The notes below the pieces were generated by a model that saw nothing but the letters and a program-made list of their open reading frames with translations, did not search any database and was not told the DNA's origin. The position numbers and the translations under genes are program-made. From Deltaproteobacteria bacterium (GTDB taxonomy: Bacteria > Desulfobacterota > Dissulfuribacteria > Dissulfuribacterales > UBA5754): a stretch of DNA of 59,363 nt. Shown one piece after another: positions 8,732-17,750 of the stretch (its first letter is position 1; the number at the start of each line of letters is the position of its first letter). The stretch lies in the NCBI GenBank assembly GCA_036574075.1, contig JAINCN010000034.1, forward strand, positions 1 to 59,363, given 5' to 3'.

Positions 8732-9747
8732 TCGTCAAACCGAGCGCCATGGGGGACGTGGTCATGGCGACGATGCTCATACCGGCCATCGCATCCGCAT
8801 TCCCTTTCGCCCGCATCTCCTGGCTCGTGGATCCTGCCTATGCCACCCTTCTCACTCCGAATCCACGAATCCACGAGGTGATCCCCTGGTCGAAAGGCGA
8901 GTGGGAAGGACACATGAAACGCGGAAAGGTCGCACGTCTCGTCCGTGATGTCATCCTTTTCGGAAAAGGCCTCCGAGGGCGCCGTTTCGACCTTGCCATT
9001 GATGCCCAGGGGCTCTCAAGAAGCCGGTTTCTCGCGTGGCTGAGCGGCGCTACCGAGCGCATCGGCATCGCATCCCGCGAACCAGGAGACTTTTTCATGA
9101 CACATATCGTCCCCAGGGACCGATCCGACACGCGCATCGGGTCCGAATATCGTGAGATCCTCGCATACCTCGGGATCCCATCAAAAGATCCTCGCATGGA
9201 TCTTTATGTGGATGGCCTGGCCGAAGTACGGGCACAGGAACTCCTTGGGACAGACGACACATCTGATCGTTTCGCCGTCCTCGCCCCCTTCACGACCCGG
9301 CCCCAGAAGCACTGGATCGCCAGTCGTTGGGTCGAGGTAACCCGTGTCCTCGAAGCATGGGGACTCGGATCCGTCATCCTGGGAGGCCCCGGAGACCGTG
9401 AGGAGGGAGAAAGGATCCGATTGGAGGCGGGCGGCAGGGTCGTCAACCTCGCCGGAAAGGCGCGACTTGCCGAAAGTGTGGCTATCGTCGCCAAATCCTC
9501 CATCGTGATCGGCGTGGATACAGGGCTCACACACATGGGGACGGCCTTCGAAAGACCCACCGTCGCCATCTTTGGTTCCACCTGTCCGTACCTGGACGCT
9601 GGCACCCGGCTAACGACCGTCCTTACTGCCCGTCTCCCCTGCTCTCCATGCAGAAGGCGCCCCACGTGCAACGGAAGCCACCCCTGCATGGAGGCCGTTA
9701 CCGTGGACCATGTCTTGTCCGCGGCGCAAGAACTCCTTTCCCGTTAG
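8689..9747 (+). CDS. Glycosyltransferase family 9 (heptosyltransferase-like)
   Basis: 352 residues. The N-terminus has FDRILIVKPSAMGDVVMATM, the GT9 GDV motif. The donor half has APFTTRPQKHWIASRW and VDTGLTHMGTAFERPTVAIFGST. A late Cys cluster (CSPC, CNGSHPCM) is common in this family. GT9 enzymes add ADP-heptose to LPS inner core in the cytoplasm. The start ATG lies inside msbA, giving a 43-bp overlap and implying coupling. Whether it is a WaaC, WaaF or another heptosyltransferase cannot be told. Confidence 0.86.
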   Translation: MERQGRNTRFDRILIVKPSAMGDVVMATMLIPAIASAFPFARISWLVDPAYATLLTPNPRIHEVIPWSKGEWEGHMKRGKVARLVRDVILFGKGLRGRRFDLAIDAQGLSRSRFLAWLSGATERIGIASREPGDFFMTHIVPRDRSDTRIGSEYREILAYLGIPSKDPRMDLYVDGLAEVRAQELLGTDDTSDRFAVLAPFTTRPQKHWIASRWVEVTRVLEAWGLGSVILGGPGDREEGERIRLEAGGRVVNLAGKARLAESVAIVAKSSIVIGVDTGLTHMGTAFERPTVAIFGSTCPYLDAGTRLTTVLTARLPCSPCRRRPTCNGSHPCMEAVTVDHVLSAAQELLSR

Positions 9748-9759
9748 GGATCGACAGGC

Positions 9760-10860
9760 ATGCGCATCCTCCATATCGAGGCGGGAAGACACCTGTACGG
9801 CGGCGCGCTCCAGGTCCTTTATCTCCTAACGGGTCTTTCCAGCCGAGGGATCCAATCCCATCTCGTCGCTCCTCGGAAAAGCGCCATCGCCGAGCAGGCT
9901 CGTGGCGTGGCAGACAAGGTCCATGAGATCCCCATCCATGGGGAACTGGATCCCTTGCTTCCCATCCGCCTCTATTCCATACTGCGACAGGATCGGCCGG
10001 ATCTGGTCCATGTCCACAGCAGAAGGGGAGTGGATCTCTGGGGTGGATTGGCGGCACGGAGCCTGGGTATCCCGGCCGTTGTCACCCGCCGTGTGGATAA
10101 CCCGGAGCGACCCATCCTGGCCCGCGCAAAATACAGACTCTATGAAAGGGTCATCACCATATCCGAAGGGATCCGTCACGTGGTCCTCGCAGCCGGTGTC
10201 CCGGCCTCGAAGGTCATCTGTGTGAGAAGCGCCCTTGCTGGGGATTGGGGAGGTCCATGTGAACGAAAGTGGTTCCGGGATGCCTTTTCCATTCGGGACG
10301 GAGAGCTGGCGATCGGAACCATAGCCCAGTTTATCCCGAGAAAGGGACATCACATACTTCTGAAGGCCGCAAAAAGGATACTCGATCACTTTCCGGACAC
10401 CGTCTTTCTCTTCTTGGGAAAAGGTCCTCTTGCAAAGGAAATCAAAGAGACATCCATGGCCTTGGGGTTCGGAGACCGAATCCGTTTCCTGGGATTCCGA
10501 AACGACCTTTCCCGCATCCTTCCCTGCCTTGACCTCGTGGTCCACCCCGCCCTTATGGAAGGGCTCGGTGTCTCTCTCATCCAGGCGGCTGCGTGCGGGG
10601 TGCCGATTGTCGCGACCCGTGTAGGTGGGATTCCCGAGATCGTCAGGGATGGAGACAACGGGATCCTTGTACCGCCGGGAGACTCGGTCGCCCTTGAAGA
10701 GGCGGTGATACGCCTGCTCGAGGACAGGTCGGCCAGGCAGAGGCTTGGACACCACGGGCGTCTCCTCGTCGAGAAAGAATTCGGCCTCGACCATATGGTC
10801 GAAGGGAATCTCCGGATCTATCGGGAGATTCTCGCAACAAACAGGAGAAAAGTCTGCTAA
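9760..10860 (+). CDS. Family 4 glycosyltransferase (LPS/lipid glycan type)
   Basis: 366 residues, GT-B. The opening HIEAGRHLYGGALQVLYLL carries the glycine-rich acceptor loop. The donor domain has GTIAQFIPRKGHHILLKA and ALMEGLGVSLIQAAACGVPIVAT, then VGGIPEIVRDGDNGILVPPGD. The second Glu of the usual E-x7-E is Gln here (EGLGVSLIQ). It follows the GT9 gene by 12 bp and probably adds a sugar to the LPS core. The last gene of this rightward run, it is followed by a repeat copy rather than an obvious terminator. Confidence 0.83.
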   Translation: MRILHIEAGRHLYGGALQVLYLLTGLSSRGIQSHLVAPRKSAIAEQARGVADKVHEIPIHGELDPLLPIRLYSILRQDRPDLVHVHSRRGVDLWGGLAARSLGIPAVVTRRVDNPERPILARAKYRLYERVITISEGIRHVVLAAGVPASKVICVRSALAGDWGGPCERKWFRDAFSIRDGELAIGTIAQFIPRKGHHILLKAAKRILDHFPDTVFLFLGKGPLAKEIKETSMALGFGDRIRFLGFRNDLSRILPCLDLVVHPALMEGLGVSLIQAAACGVPIVATRVGGIPEIVRDGDNGILVPPGDSVALEEAVIRLLEDRSARQRLGHHGRLLVEKEFGLDHMVEGNLRIYREILATNRRKVC

Positions 10861-10934
10861 GACCCATGGTAACACCCGATTCTCGCGGAGTTACGCCGAA
10901 TCTCCTTCGCACATGCCATGTACGCTGGCTATTC

Positions 10935-11108
10935 CCTGAATCCGTGAGATATGAACTTAACTTGGCAATTTTTCACAATAAGCCGACGTTCGGGGTATTT
11001 GTGGAGTGAGGCGCCCATGGACGGGCGCCGTCGGCAAATCTGCCCCCATGGACGGGGGCTATTTGCCGCACGGAACAAATACCCCGAACGTCGGCTCACG
11101 GATTCAGG
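10935..11108 (-). repeat. 174-bp palindromic repeat element, copy 2 (subfamily B, reversed)
   Basis: The full-length copy is in the opposite orientation to copy 1. Termini are CCTGAATCCGTGAG and CTCACGGATTCAGG, perfect 14-bp inverted repeats. The long stem reads GCCGACGTTCGGGG on one arm and CCCCGAACGTCGGC on the other, so both sides differ together from copy 1. Both inner hairpins keep the ATGGAC loop (GTCCAT on the other strand). It lies between convergent genes; a partial terminus-like sequence (CCTGAATCCCTGGGA) sits about 45 bp further right. Confidence 0.9.
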
Positions 11109-11167
11109 TATTCCTCAATCCTCAGGATTTGCGCACCCATAGATCTCTATCTCCTGAATCCCTGGGA

Positions 11168-11872
11168 TCAGCCCTTCATTAGGGAATCGAGAATGCCCCA
11201 GACCTCGCGGGTAAGGTCCTCCTTTGACCGCTTCCTGCCGTTGGAATCCGAAGTTGGAATAGGGTAACCGATCCTCACATGAATGGGCCCAGGCATGGCA
11301 AATATCCTGCCTTTGGGAAGTACTTTCCAGCTCCCGATGATGGCCACCGGAACTACAGGGCATCCGGCCTTTATGGCCACCACCGTGGCGCCAGGCTTGA
11401 AGGGACCGAGCCGTCCATGCGAACTTCTTGTACCCTCAGGGAAAACGACGACAGAAGTCCCGGAAGAGATCCTGCTTGCAGCCTCCTGAAGGCTTTTAAG
11501 GGCCTCCCGGCCTCCAGACCTGTCAACGGAGATGTAGCCCGTCTTGCGCATGGCAAGCCCTAGGAGGGGTATCCGGAAGAGCTCTTTCTTGACGAGAAAA
11601 CGGAACTGGATGGGAATGGCACGATAGAGAACAGGGATATCCAGCTGGCTTGCGTGATTGCACGCAAAGACCACAGGGAGATCCCGGGGAATATTCTCCT
11701 TTCCCTCAACGGTGAGACGGACTCCTGCAGACCAAAGGACGATAGCGGCCCATATCCGACCAATTCTATGGGCAAAATCCCCTGATCCTGTAAGCAGGGA
11801 TAAAATTATGGCTACCGGGGCAAGCAGACAAAACGAAACGGTGGAAATGATAGGAAATGCCAGCCTGCGCAT
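11168..11872 (-). CDS. plsC: 1-acyl-sn-glycerol-3-phosphate acyltransferase (PlsC family)
   Basis: 234 residues. An N-terminal membrane helix is followed by motif I CNHASQLDI (the NHxSxxD catalytic dyad), then RSGGREALKSL, motif III VVFPEGTRSSHG and motif IV CPVVPVAIIGSW. These fit LPA acyltransferases that convert lysophosphatidic acid to phosphatidic acid at the inner membrane. Some relatives acylate other lysolipids, so substrate is inferred. It is divergent from rplU. Confidence 0.87.
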   Translation of the reverse strand: MRRLAFPIISTVSFCLLAPVAIILSLLTGSGDFAHRIGRIWAAIVLWSAGVRLTVEGKENIPRDLPVVFACNHASQLDIPVLYRAIPIQFRFLVKKELFRIPLLGLAMRKTGYISVDRSGGREALKSLQEAASRISSGTSVVVFPEGTRSSHGRLGPFKPGATVVAIKAGCPVVPVAIIGSWKVLPKGRIFAMPGPIHVRIGYPIPTSDSNGRKRSKEDLTREVWGILDSLMKG

Positions 11873-11993
11873 GGATCACATGTACCTCATCCCGCAATGG
11901 CGCTCAAGGGAATTGGGAAAGGATCCCTTGACACAGAAGTCCTTATCCGAGTAAAAAAACATGTTCCATACAAATGAAAAAAGAGAGGGTTAC

Positions 11994-12305
11994 ATGTACG
12001 CGATCATTAAGACCGGTGGCAAACAATATCCTGTGTCGGTCGGCGACGTCCTTAGGGTCGAAAAGCTGGACGCATCCGAAGGAGACGAAATCACACTGAG
12101 CGATGTCCTCCTCGTGTCCTCGCCTGATTCCATCCTGATCGGGTCACCTCAAGTCCCCAACGCCTCAGTCCGGGCAAGGATCCTTGGTCACGGAAAGGCG
12201 GACAAGGTCGTCATCATGAAAAAGAAACGGCGAACCGGCTATAAGGTGAAAAGGGGTCATCGCCAACCCTATACCACCATCGAGATCCAGGAAGTGCGCG
12301 TATAG
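11994..12305 (+). CDS. rplU: 50S ribosomal protein L21
   Basis: 103 residues, beginning [20 protein letters not shown], with GAGAGGG just upstream; an upstream in-frame ATG at 11961 would add 11 non-conserved residues. The C-terminal [18 protein letters not shown] is the conserved rRNA-binding tail. L21 binds 23S rRNA in the large subunit. It is 14 bp from rpmA, the near-universal rplU-rpmA pair. No obg gene follows. Confidence 0.97.
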   Translation: MYAIIKTGGKQYPVSVGDVLRVEKLDASEGDEITLSDVLLVSSPDSILIGSPQVPNASVRARILGHGKADKVVIMKKKRRTGYKVKRGHRQPYTTIEIQEVRV

Positions 12306-12319
12306 GAGGTCAATGGATC

Positions 12320-12571
12320 ATGGCACATAAAAAGGCAGGCGGCAGTTCAAGAAATGGAAGGGACAGTGTCGGGCAAAGGCTTGGAGTCAAGCGTTTTGGC
12401 GGACAGACCGTTCGCGCTGGAAACATCCTCGTCAGGCAACGCGGGACCCGGTTTCATCCCGGACAAAATTGCGGCATGGGCAGGGACCATACCCTCTTTT
12501 CCCTGATCGACGGAACCGTGCGATTCGAAACGAGCAAAGCGAGAAAGATCGTAAGCGTCTATCCCGCGTAA
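12320..12571 (+). CDS. rpmA: 50S ribosomal protein L27
   Basis: 83 residues starting [16 protein letters not shown], the flexible tail that reaches the peptidyl-transferase centre, then [21 protein letters not shown] and [15 protein letters not shown]. The protein begins directly with the mature tail and shows no cleavable Firmicute-type extension. A bidirectional terminator follows. Confidence 0.97.
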   Translation: MAHKKAGGSSRNGRDSVGQRLGVKRFGGQTVRAGNILVRQRGTRFHPGQNCGMGRDHTLFSLIDGTVRFETSKARKIVSVYPA

Positions 12572-12637
12572 CAAATCCTTTTCCCCACAAACGACTCGGG
12601 GAATAACCCCCTGGCCAAAAGGTCGGAATTATGGAAT

Positions 12638-12674
12638 AAAAAAGGCTGTGAAGTTGATCTTCACAGCCTTTTTT
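12638..12674. terminator. Bidirectional rho-independent terminator
   Basis: AAAAAAGGCTGTGAAG and CTTCACAGCCTTTTTT form a 16-bp stem with a 5-nt loop. The A-run on the left and T-run on the right let it end both rpmA (rightward) and atpE (leftward). Confidence 0.92.
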
Positions 12675-12704
12675 CTTGAATGAAATAATCTCTGCTGCTA
12701 CAGA

Positions 12705-13076
12705 TTAAAGTCCAAAGATCTTCATGAGCTGCGGAAGCAGCGGGTTTGCATACAGCACAATAAGGGCGATAACGAGGGCGTAAATGGTGAGTGACTCGAT
12801 AAGGGCAAGACCGATGAACATCGTAACGGTCAGCTTACCAGCCATCTCGGGGTTACGCGCAGTCCCCTCAAGGCAGCCCTGCGCACAATGCCCCATGCCG
12901 ATGCCACAACCATGTGCGGCGATTCCGACCGCCAGGCCGGCTGCGAGAAGTGAGGCAGCCATCAACATGCCCACATGACCACCCTTTTCCACATCGCCGT
13001 CAGCAGCCATTGCAAGACCAGCGCATCCAACAACCATGACCAGAGACAAAACCGAGACAAGAGACCACTTCTTCAC
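12705..13076 (-). CDS. atpE: ATP synthase subunit c
   Basis: 123 residues, longer than the usual 75-90. Residues 1-24 look like a cleavable leader (ending AMA), then a short hydrophilic stretch and two membrane helices joined by the polar loop ARNPE. Helix 2 carries the ion-binding Glu in GLALIESLTIY. Helix 1 has Met where Na-coupled c subunits carry Gln, so proton coupling is more likely. Helix 1 is unusually Cys/His-rich (HGCGIGMGHCAQGC). GTG start with GGAGGG upstream. Last gene of the F0 cluster atpZ-atpI-atpB-atpE. Confidence 0.93.
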   Translation of the reverse strand: MKKWSLVSVLSLVMVVGCAGLAMAADGDVEKGGHVGMLMAASLLAAGLAVGIAAHGCGIGMGHCAQGCLEGTARNPEMAGKLTVTMFIGLALIESLTIYALVIALIVLYANPLLPQLMKIFGL

Positions 13077-13121
13077 TTTCTGTTCCCTCCTGAGGATATA
13101 GATTTTGGTCTTCTTCGCGAG

Positions 13122-13838
13122 TTAGTGTCCACTCGACATCGCATCAACCGAATAGACTACGGAAAGCATCATGAAAATGAACGCCTGGATGAGACACACG
13201 AGCACGCCGAGAAACATGATGGGAAGCGGCGCGAGATAAGGGCCGGCAATCATGAGAAGAAGCCCGAGAAGGATCTCCTTGGAGACCATGTTCCCAAAAA
13301 GTCGTATGGACAGAGAAATGATCCTTCCGATATGGCTAAAGATCTCGATGGGGAACATGACAGGGGCCATGGCCGGCACCGGGCCCATGAAGTGCTTGAT
13401 ATACTTGATTCCGTGAAACCGTATTCCGAGGGCGTGATACGTAAAGATGGAGATGGCGGTACAGCCGAGGGTGATGTTGAGATTGGCCGTCGGGGACATG
13501 AAACCGGGAATCAGGCCTAAATAGTTTGCGATGAGGATGTACAGGGCGAAGGTCGCGATCATAGGGAAAATGATCCGTGTCTTTTCCCTGTCATGAGTCT
13601 GCTCGGTGATAAAGTCTTCAAGGCCGCCCACGTAGGCCTCCATCAAGTTTTGAACGCCGCGAGGGATCATCTCCATTCGGGAGGTGGCCATCTTTGCGAG
13701 CACGATGCAAATAAGCATCGCGAGGTAGCTGTACTGCATGTGTGGGGCCAGGATCTTTGCCAGGACCGTATCCCCGCCATGCGCAGGAAGCCCCAATGCG
13801 TCAAGGAGAAGACTCAAAAATAGAAGTGGATGTTCCAT
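13122..13838 (-). CDS. atpB: ATP synthase subunit a
   Basis: About 238 residues from the ATG at 13838, preceded by AAGGAGG; the reading frame continues further upstream but without conservation. Multiple membrane helices are present, with the essential Arg in ISLSIRLFGNMVS and the C-terminal QAFIFMMLSVVY typical of subunit a. It forms the half channels that deliver ions to the c-ring. The gene lies 2 bp after atpI. Confidence 0.95.
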   Translation of the reverse strand: MEHPLLFLSLLLDALGLPAHGGDTVLAKILAPHMQYSYLAMLICIVLAKMATSRMEMIPRGVQNLMEAYVGGLEDFITEQTHDREKTRIIFPMIATFALYILIANYLGLIPGFMSPTANLNITLGCTAISIFTYHALGIRFHGIKYIKHFMGPVPAMAPVMFPIEIFSHIGRIISLSIRLFGNMVSKEILLGLLLMIAGPYLAPLPIMFLGVLVCLIQAFIFMMLSVVYSVDAMSSGH

Positions 13839-13840
13839 GC

Positions 13841-14248
13841 CTACACAGCCTCCTTCGTACGTGCCCGGTTCACGAGGACCGCGGCCACGAGGATATAGAA
13901 ATTTACAACAGTAACGGAAAGCCCAATAAACAAGCCGACCGGCGAGACATACTCGGAAAGGACGAGCAGAGAGGCACTCACTGCGAGAGTTACAGCCCCC
14001 AATCGCACGGCAAGGCCACCATAGTAAGCGAATAGGGTCCGCATGCGGACAACGCGCCAACAGTCACGCTCAAGTCCAATGCAGTTCACGGTTGCAACCA
14101 CCGCCCCTACCAAAATGCCGCAGGCCATGCGGGGCGAGGCCACAATCAGCGCTCCGAAAACGAGAATGGACGTCAGGAAAAGATTCGCGGCCCGAAAGGC
14201 CAGCATAAAGGTTTCATCGAGATCCCCTCGAAGTACCTTGCGAATCAC
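13841..14248 (-). CDS. atpI: ATP synthase subunit I (AtpI/UncI)
   Basis: 135 residues with four predicted membrane helices, including GALIVASPRMACGILVGAVV and GLFIGLSVTVVNFYILVAAV. Position between atpZ and atpB fits the AtpI family, thought to help c-ring assembly. The start overlaps the stop of atpZ by 4 bp. Confidence 0.8.
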   Translation of the reverse strand: MIRKVLRGDLDETFMLAFRAANLFLTSILVFGALIVASPRMACGILVGAVVATVNCIGLERDCWRVVRMRTLFAYYGGLAVRLGAVTLAVSASLLVLSEYVSPVGLFIGLSVTVVNFYILVAAVLVNRARTKEAV

Positions 14249-14508
14249 GCTTTTCCTCCTTTTCTTTTTTCCCCTTCTCCCTCAAACCTCTTGGTGAGCA
14301 GTAGAAAATTCTTGACCCCGCCCCCAAGCCCGAAAAGAAAACATATTATGGTGAGCCAGGGATATGTCTTCTTTTCAAAAAGCCATGTATCGAGATAATA
14401 ACCTGTAATAACACCCGCAAACACGGAAAAAACAATTGATAGGGCAATGGTTGTGGCAGTGCTCAAATTTCGAAACAGAAATGTGAGCTCTTCTTTTATA
14501 GTACCCAT
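14245..14508 (-). CDS. atpZ: AtpZ/AtpI-type small membrane protein
   Basis: 87 residues with two membrane helices separated by GYYLDTWLFEKKTYPWLT, the DxWxxTxPW-like signature of AtpZ proteins. Relatives pair with AtpI, proposed to move Mg2+ or help c-ring assembly. First gene of the leftward F0 cluster and separated from it by no gap. Confidence 0.8.
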   Translation of the reverse strand: MGTIKEELTFLFRNLSTATTIALSIVFSVFAGVITGYYLDTWLFEKKTYPWLTIICFLFGLGGGVKNFLLLTKRFEGEGEKRKGGKA

Positions 14509-14636
14509 GCCCAGGCTTCAACAGCACACACACTGTAGATTTTTTGGCCAGCCCTGTGTTCGAACTCCTTTTGCGAAAAGTGAATAACCATTCAGTTCGA
14601 ATGTGATTACCACAGCCATCACAGTCTGTCAATTGT

Positions 14637-14835
14637 CCGAATCCATGAGCCAGCTGCCGGACTGCTTGGAAAGCGTGGTGCACATGGATGGGCGCATCGG
14701 CCAATCGGCCCCCATGGACTGAGCCCATTTGCCCTGTCTGCCGTGCCAGAACAGGCAGGCGCACGTAACAAAGCATTGTGGGTGCCGGATTATCCTGTTA
14801 AATCGCAAAGTTGTATTCATATCTCATGGATTCAT
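14637..14835 (+). repeat. Diverged ~199-bp relative of the palindromic repeat (copy 3)
   Basis: Ends CCGAATCCATGAG and CTCATGGATTCA mirror the termini of the 174-bp family with a matching substitution on both sides. The interior keeps CCCCCATGGACTG and a TTCATAT arm, but the long stem and the GTATTTGT block are lost and extra sequence (including CCTGTCTGCC/GGCAGGC-like arms) is present. It lies in the 427-bp gap between atpZ and hemL; nothing else was recognised there. Confidence 0.6.
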
Positions 14836-14935
14836 TCAGCACAATGATAGGCCATGCCTGAATGCGTCCGGGATGTGATCGCAAAACATTATATAAATCA
14901 ATTGGTTGCGTGTATCACCTTGAGAGAGGAATCGT

Positions 14936-16231
14936 TTATTCAGCAAGTGCGCGAAAAACACTTTCGGCGGCATCGAGAGTGTCCTCGATGGAATCCTGGG
15001 TGTGCGCAAGGGAAACAAAAGCCGCCTCAAACTGGGACGGAGCAAGCGCCACACCTTTTCCCAGCATCAGCCGGTAAAATTTCGCATACTGTTCCGTATT
15101 CGATTGCAGGGCCTCCTGAAAATTCGTGATAGGACCCGTATGGCCGAAAAAACATGTCATCATGGACCCAACCCGTTGAATCCGGCAGGAAATACCTGCT
15201 TGAGCGGCACGTTCCGACAGACCTTCCTCCAGCATTCGGGCGCGATCCTCCAGTGTTTCGTAGATACCGGGCCGAGAAAGCACGGAAAGTGTGGCAAGAC
15301 CTGCTGCTGTGGCAAGGGGGTTTCCGGATAGCGTTCCTGCTTGATAGACAGGTCCAACCGGTGCGATCTGCTCCATGATCTCCTTCCTTCCTCCATAAGC
15401 CCCGACAGGCAGTCCTCCACCGATGATCTTGCCAAGGCAGGTCAGGTCTGGCATGACATCGAAACGTGCCTGTGCTCCCCCGAGCCCAAGGCGGAAACCC
15501 GTTATCACCTCGTCGAAGATGAGAAGTATCCCCCTTTCCTGCGTGAGTCTGCGGAGGAGGGGCAGAAATCCATCTTTCGGGGGCACGACACCCATATTCG
15601 CAGGCACAGGCTCGACAATCACAGCGGCTATATCGTCCCCTTGCCGGTCAATGATCTCACGCAAGGCCTGAGGATCATTGAAGGGGACGGCGATCGTCAG
15701 GGACGCGATCTCCTCAGGGACACCGGGGCTTCCGGGTATGCCAAGAGTGGCGACGCCGGAGCCCGCCTTGACGAGAAAGGAATCGGCATGTCCATGGTAG
15801 CACCCGTCGAATTTGAGGATCTTTTTGCGCCCCGTATATCCTCGGGCGAGGCGGATGGCACTCATCGTGGCCTCGGTCCCGGAATTGACGAGCCTTACCT
15901 GTTCGATGGATGGCACGCATTCACAGATCATTCTGGCGAGTTCGACCTCTCGCCATGTGGGCGCACCGAAACTCGTCCCGCCTTCGAGCGCTGCTTTTAC
16001 TGCTGCCACGACCTCGGGATGGGCATGGCCCAAGATCATGGGACCCCAGGAGCAGACGTAATCGATGTAACCTTTTCCATCCACATCGAATATGAACGGC
16101 CCGTCGGCCCTGTCCATGAAGACCGGATCACAGCCCACTGATCGACATGCACGGACCGGACTGTTGACACCGCCTGGGATCACCGTGCAGGCCTCACGAA
16201 AATACGCAGATGAGAGGGTATTTTTGTGCAC
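14936..16231 (-). CDS. hemL: Glutamate-1-semialdehyde 2,1-aminomutase
   Basis: 431 residues. PLP-dependent class III aminotransferase fold with [38 protein letters not shown] and the PLP lysine in [18 protein letters not shown]-terminal [10 protein letters not shown] is diagnostic for HemL rather than other class III enzymes. It makes 5-aminolevulinate in the C5 heme pathway. Start chosen at the conserved N-terminus; divergent from the beta-CASP gene. Confidence 0.95.
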   Translation of the reverse strand: MHKNTLSSAYFREACTVIPGGVNSPVRACRSVGCDPVFMDRADGPFIFDVDGKGYIDYVCSWGPMILGHAHPEVVAAVKAALEGGTSFGAPTWREVELARMICECVPSIEQVRLVNSGTEATMSAIRLARGYTGRKKILKFDGCYHGHADSFLVKAGSGVATLGIPGSPGVPEEIASLTIAVPFNDPQALREIIDRQGDDIAAVIVEPVPANMGVVPPKDGFLPLLRRLTQERGILLIFDEVITGFRLGLGGAQARFDVMPDLTCLGKIIGGGLPVGAYGGRKEIMEQIAPVGPVYQAGTLSGNPLATAAGLATLSVLSRPGIYETLEDRARMLEEGLSERAAQAGISCRIQRVGSMMTCFFGHTGPITNFQEALQSNTEQYAKFYRLMLGKGVALAPSQFEAAFVSLAHTQDSIEDTLDAAESVFRALAE

Positions 16232-16340
16232 AAAAGGCTCCTTATAGATAGTATTATGCAGGAAACTACTCCATCTTCCAAGGCGATTTCAACGCCAACA
16301 GCCCCATCAATCCATACGGCAAACCTTGAGGAGAAATCCC

Positions 16341-17750
16341 ATGGCAACCATAACCTTTTTCGGTGCCGCCGGAACAGTCACTGGCTCATGTCACCTCCTG
16401 AGCTCTGGAGATGAAAGATATCTCATGGACTGCGGACAGTTTCAAGGCCCGTGGGAGATCGAAAAGCTCAATTACGAGCATTTACCTTTCATGGATCAAG
16501 GCATTTCAGGGCTCATTCTCAGCCATGGCCACCTGGACCACTGCGGGCGCATCCCAGTGCTTTCACGAAGCGGATTCACCGGCTCCATCTATTGCACCCC
16601 TCCGACTCGTGATATCGCACGCCTGATTCTCCTCGACTCGGCCCACGTGCACAAGGAGGAATACGACTGGAAGAGGCGCAGGCTCACCCGTTCCGGAATA
16701 GATGTCGCATCCCCCCTCTATACGACCGAAGACGTCTATTACTGTCTGGATCGTTTCGATCGAACTATCCGTTATGGAGAAACCATCAGGCTGTCGCAAA
16801 AAATGGACCTGACCTTCCATGCCTTGAATGCGGGCCACATACTTGGAGCCGCCCAGATCACGATCGACTATCCCGGCGAGAAAGGCAAGAAAAAACGGCT
16901 CCTGTTCACCGGAGACATGGGAGACGGAGGACGCCCCGTTGTTCCCGATCCCGACAGGCCAGAAAGACCCGTGGATGTGCTCCTGATGGAGGCGACTTAT
17001 GGAGACCGGGAACACCGCTCGTACGAGGCGTCCGTACGCGAATTCGAAGAGGTGATCCTCGAGACGATCAGGAATAAGGGGACCGTTCTCATCCCATCCT
17101 ACGCATTGGAACGTACCCAGGAAGTCCTTTTCCACCTGAAAAAGATGCATGAAAGGGGGCTCATGACGAGCGATGTACCCGTATTCCTGAATAGTCCCCT
17201 CGCCATCGACATGACCCGCCTCTACCACCGGCATCGTTCCTTCTGTCGGAAGTCCATCGCCGACGAGATGGAAAGGGGGGGCTCTCCGTTCGTGTTCCCC
17301 GGCCTGCATCTTACAGAAACTGTCGAGGAATCCCAGTCTATTCACCACGTTCCTGACCCCAAAATCATCATCGCTGGAAGCGGCATGATGACTGGCGGAC
17401 GGATCAATCACCCCCTCAAACACTATCTCTGGCGCGAAACAACCAGCCTCGTGATCGTCGGATACCAGGCCGAGGGGACCCTCGGCAGGAAGATCGTCGA
17501 TGGAGCGGACACGGTCAGGATCTTCGGGGAGACAGTGGCCGTGCGGGCACGGATCCACACAATCAACGGATTTTCCGCGCACGCGGGCCGGAGCTCCCTC
17601 GTGGAGTTTGCGCGCAAGGCAGACCCGGAACTTGTGATCCTTGTCCATGGCGAACAAAAGGCCCTATCAGGCCTTGCGGCTGCAATGGAAAAGGAGATCC
17701 CGCGGGCCCGCATTCTGGTCCCGAAACTCGGAGATAAGGTCGAGATTTAG
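16341..17750 (+). CDS. Metallo-beta-lactamase/beta-CASP RNA-processing exonuclease family protein
   Basis: 469 residues from the ATG at 16341, with GAGGAG upstream. [16 protein letters not shown] opens the fold, then [12 protein letters not shown] (HxHxDH zinc site), [19 protein letters not shown], the beta-CASP segment ending in [11 protein letters not shown], and [10 protein letters not shown] with HGE (beta-CASP motifs A-C). Relatives are RNases of the CPSF73/YsiA-type or mRNA 3'-end-like nucleases. Its 3' end overlaps tyrS by 4 bp, tail to tail. Confidence 0.9.
   Translation: MATITFFGAAGTVTGSCHLLSSGDERYLMDCGQFQGPWEIEKLNYEHLPFMDQGISGLILSHGHLDHCGRIPVLSRSGFTGSIYCTPPTRDIARLILLDSAHVHKEEYDWKRRRLTRSGIDVASPLYTTEDVYYCLDRFDRTIRYGETIRLSQKMDLTFHALNAGHILGAAQITIDYPGEKGKKKRLLFTGDMGDGGRPVVPDPDRPERPVDVLLMEATYGDREHRSYEASVREFEEVILETIRNKGTVLIPSYALERTQEVLFHLKKMHERGLMTSDVPVFLNSPLAIDMTRLYHRHRSFCRKSIADEMERGGSPFVFPGLHLTETVEESQSIHHVPDPKIIIAGSGMMTGGRINHPLKHYLWRETTSLVIVGYQAEGTLGRKIVDGADTVRIFGETVAVRARIHTINGFSAHAGRSSLVEFARKADPELVILVHGEQKALSGLAAAMEKEIPRARILVPKLGDKVEI

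Noticed and set aside
12705-13076. Sodium-coupled ATP synthase
   Set aside because: The c subunit keeps Glu-Ser and Thr-x-Tyr in helix 2, but the helix 1 Gln that helps bind sodium is Met. Proton coupling is more likely.
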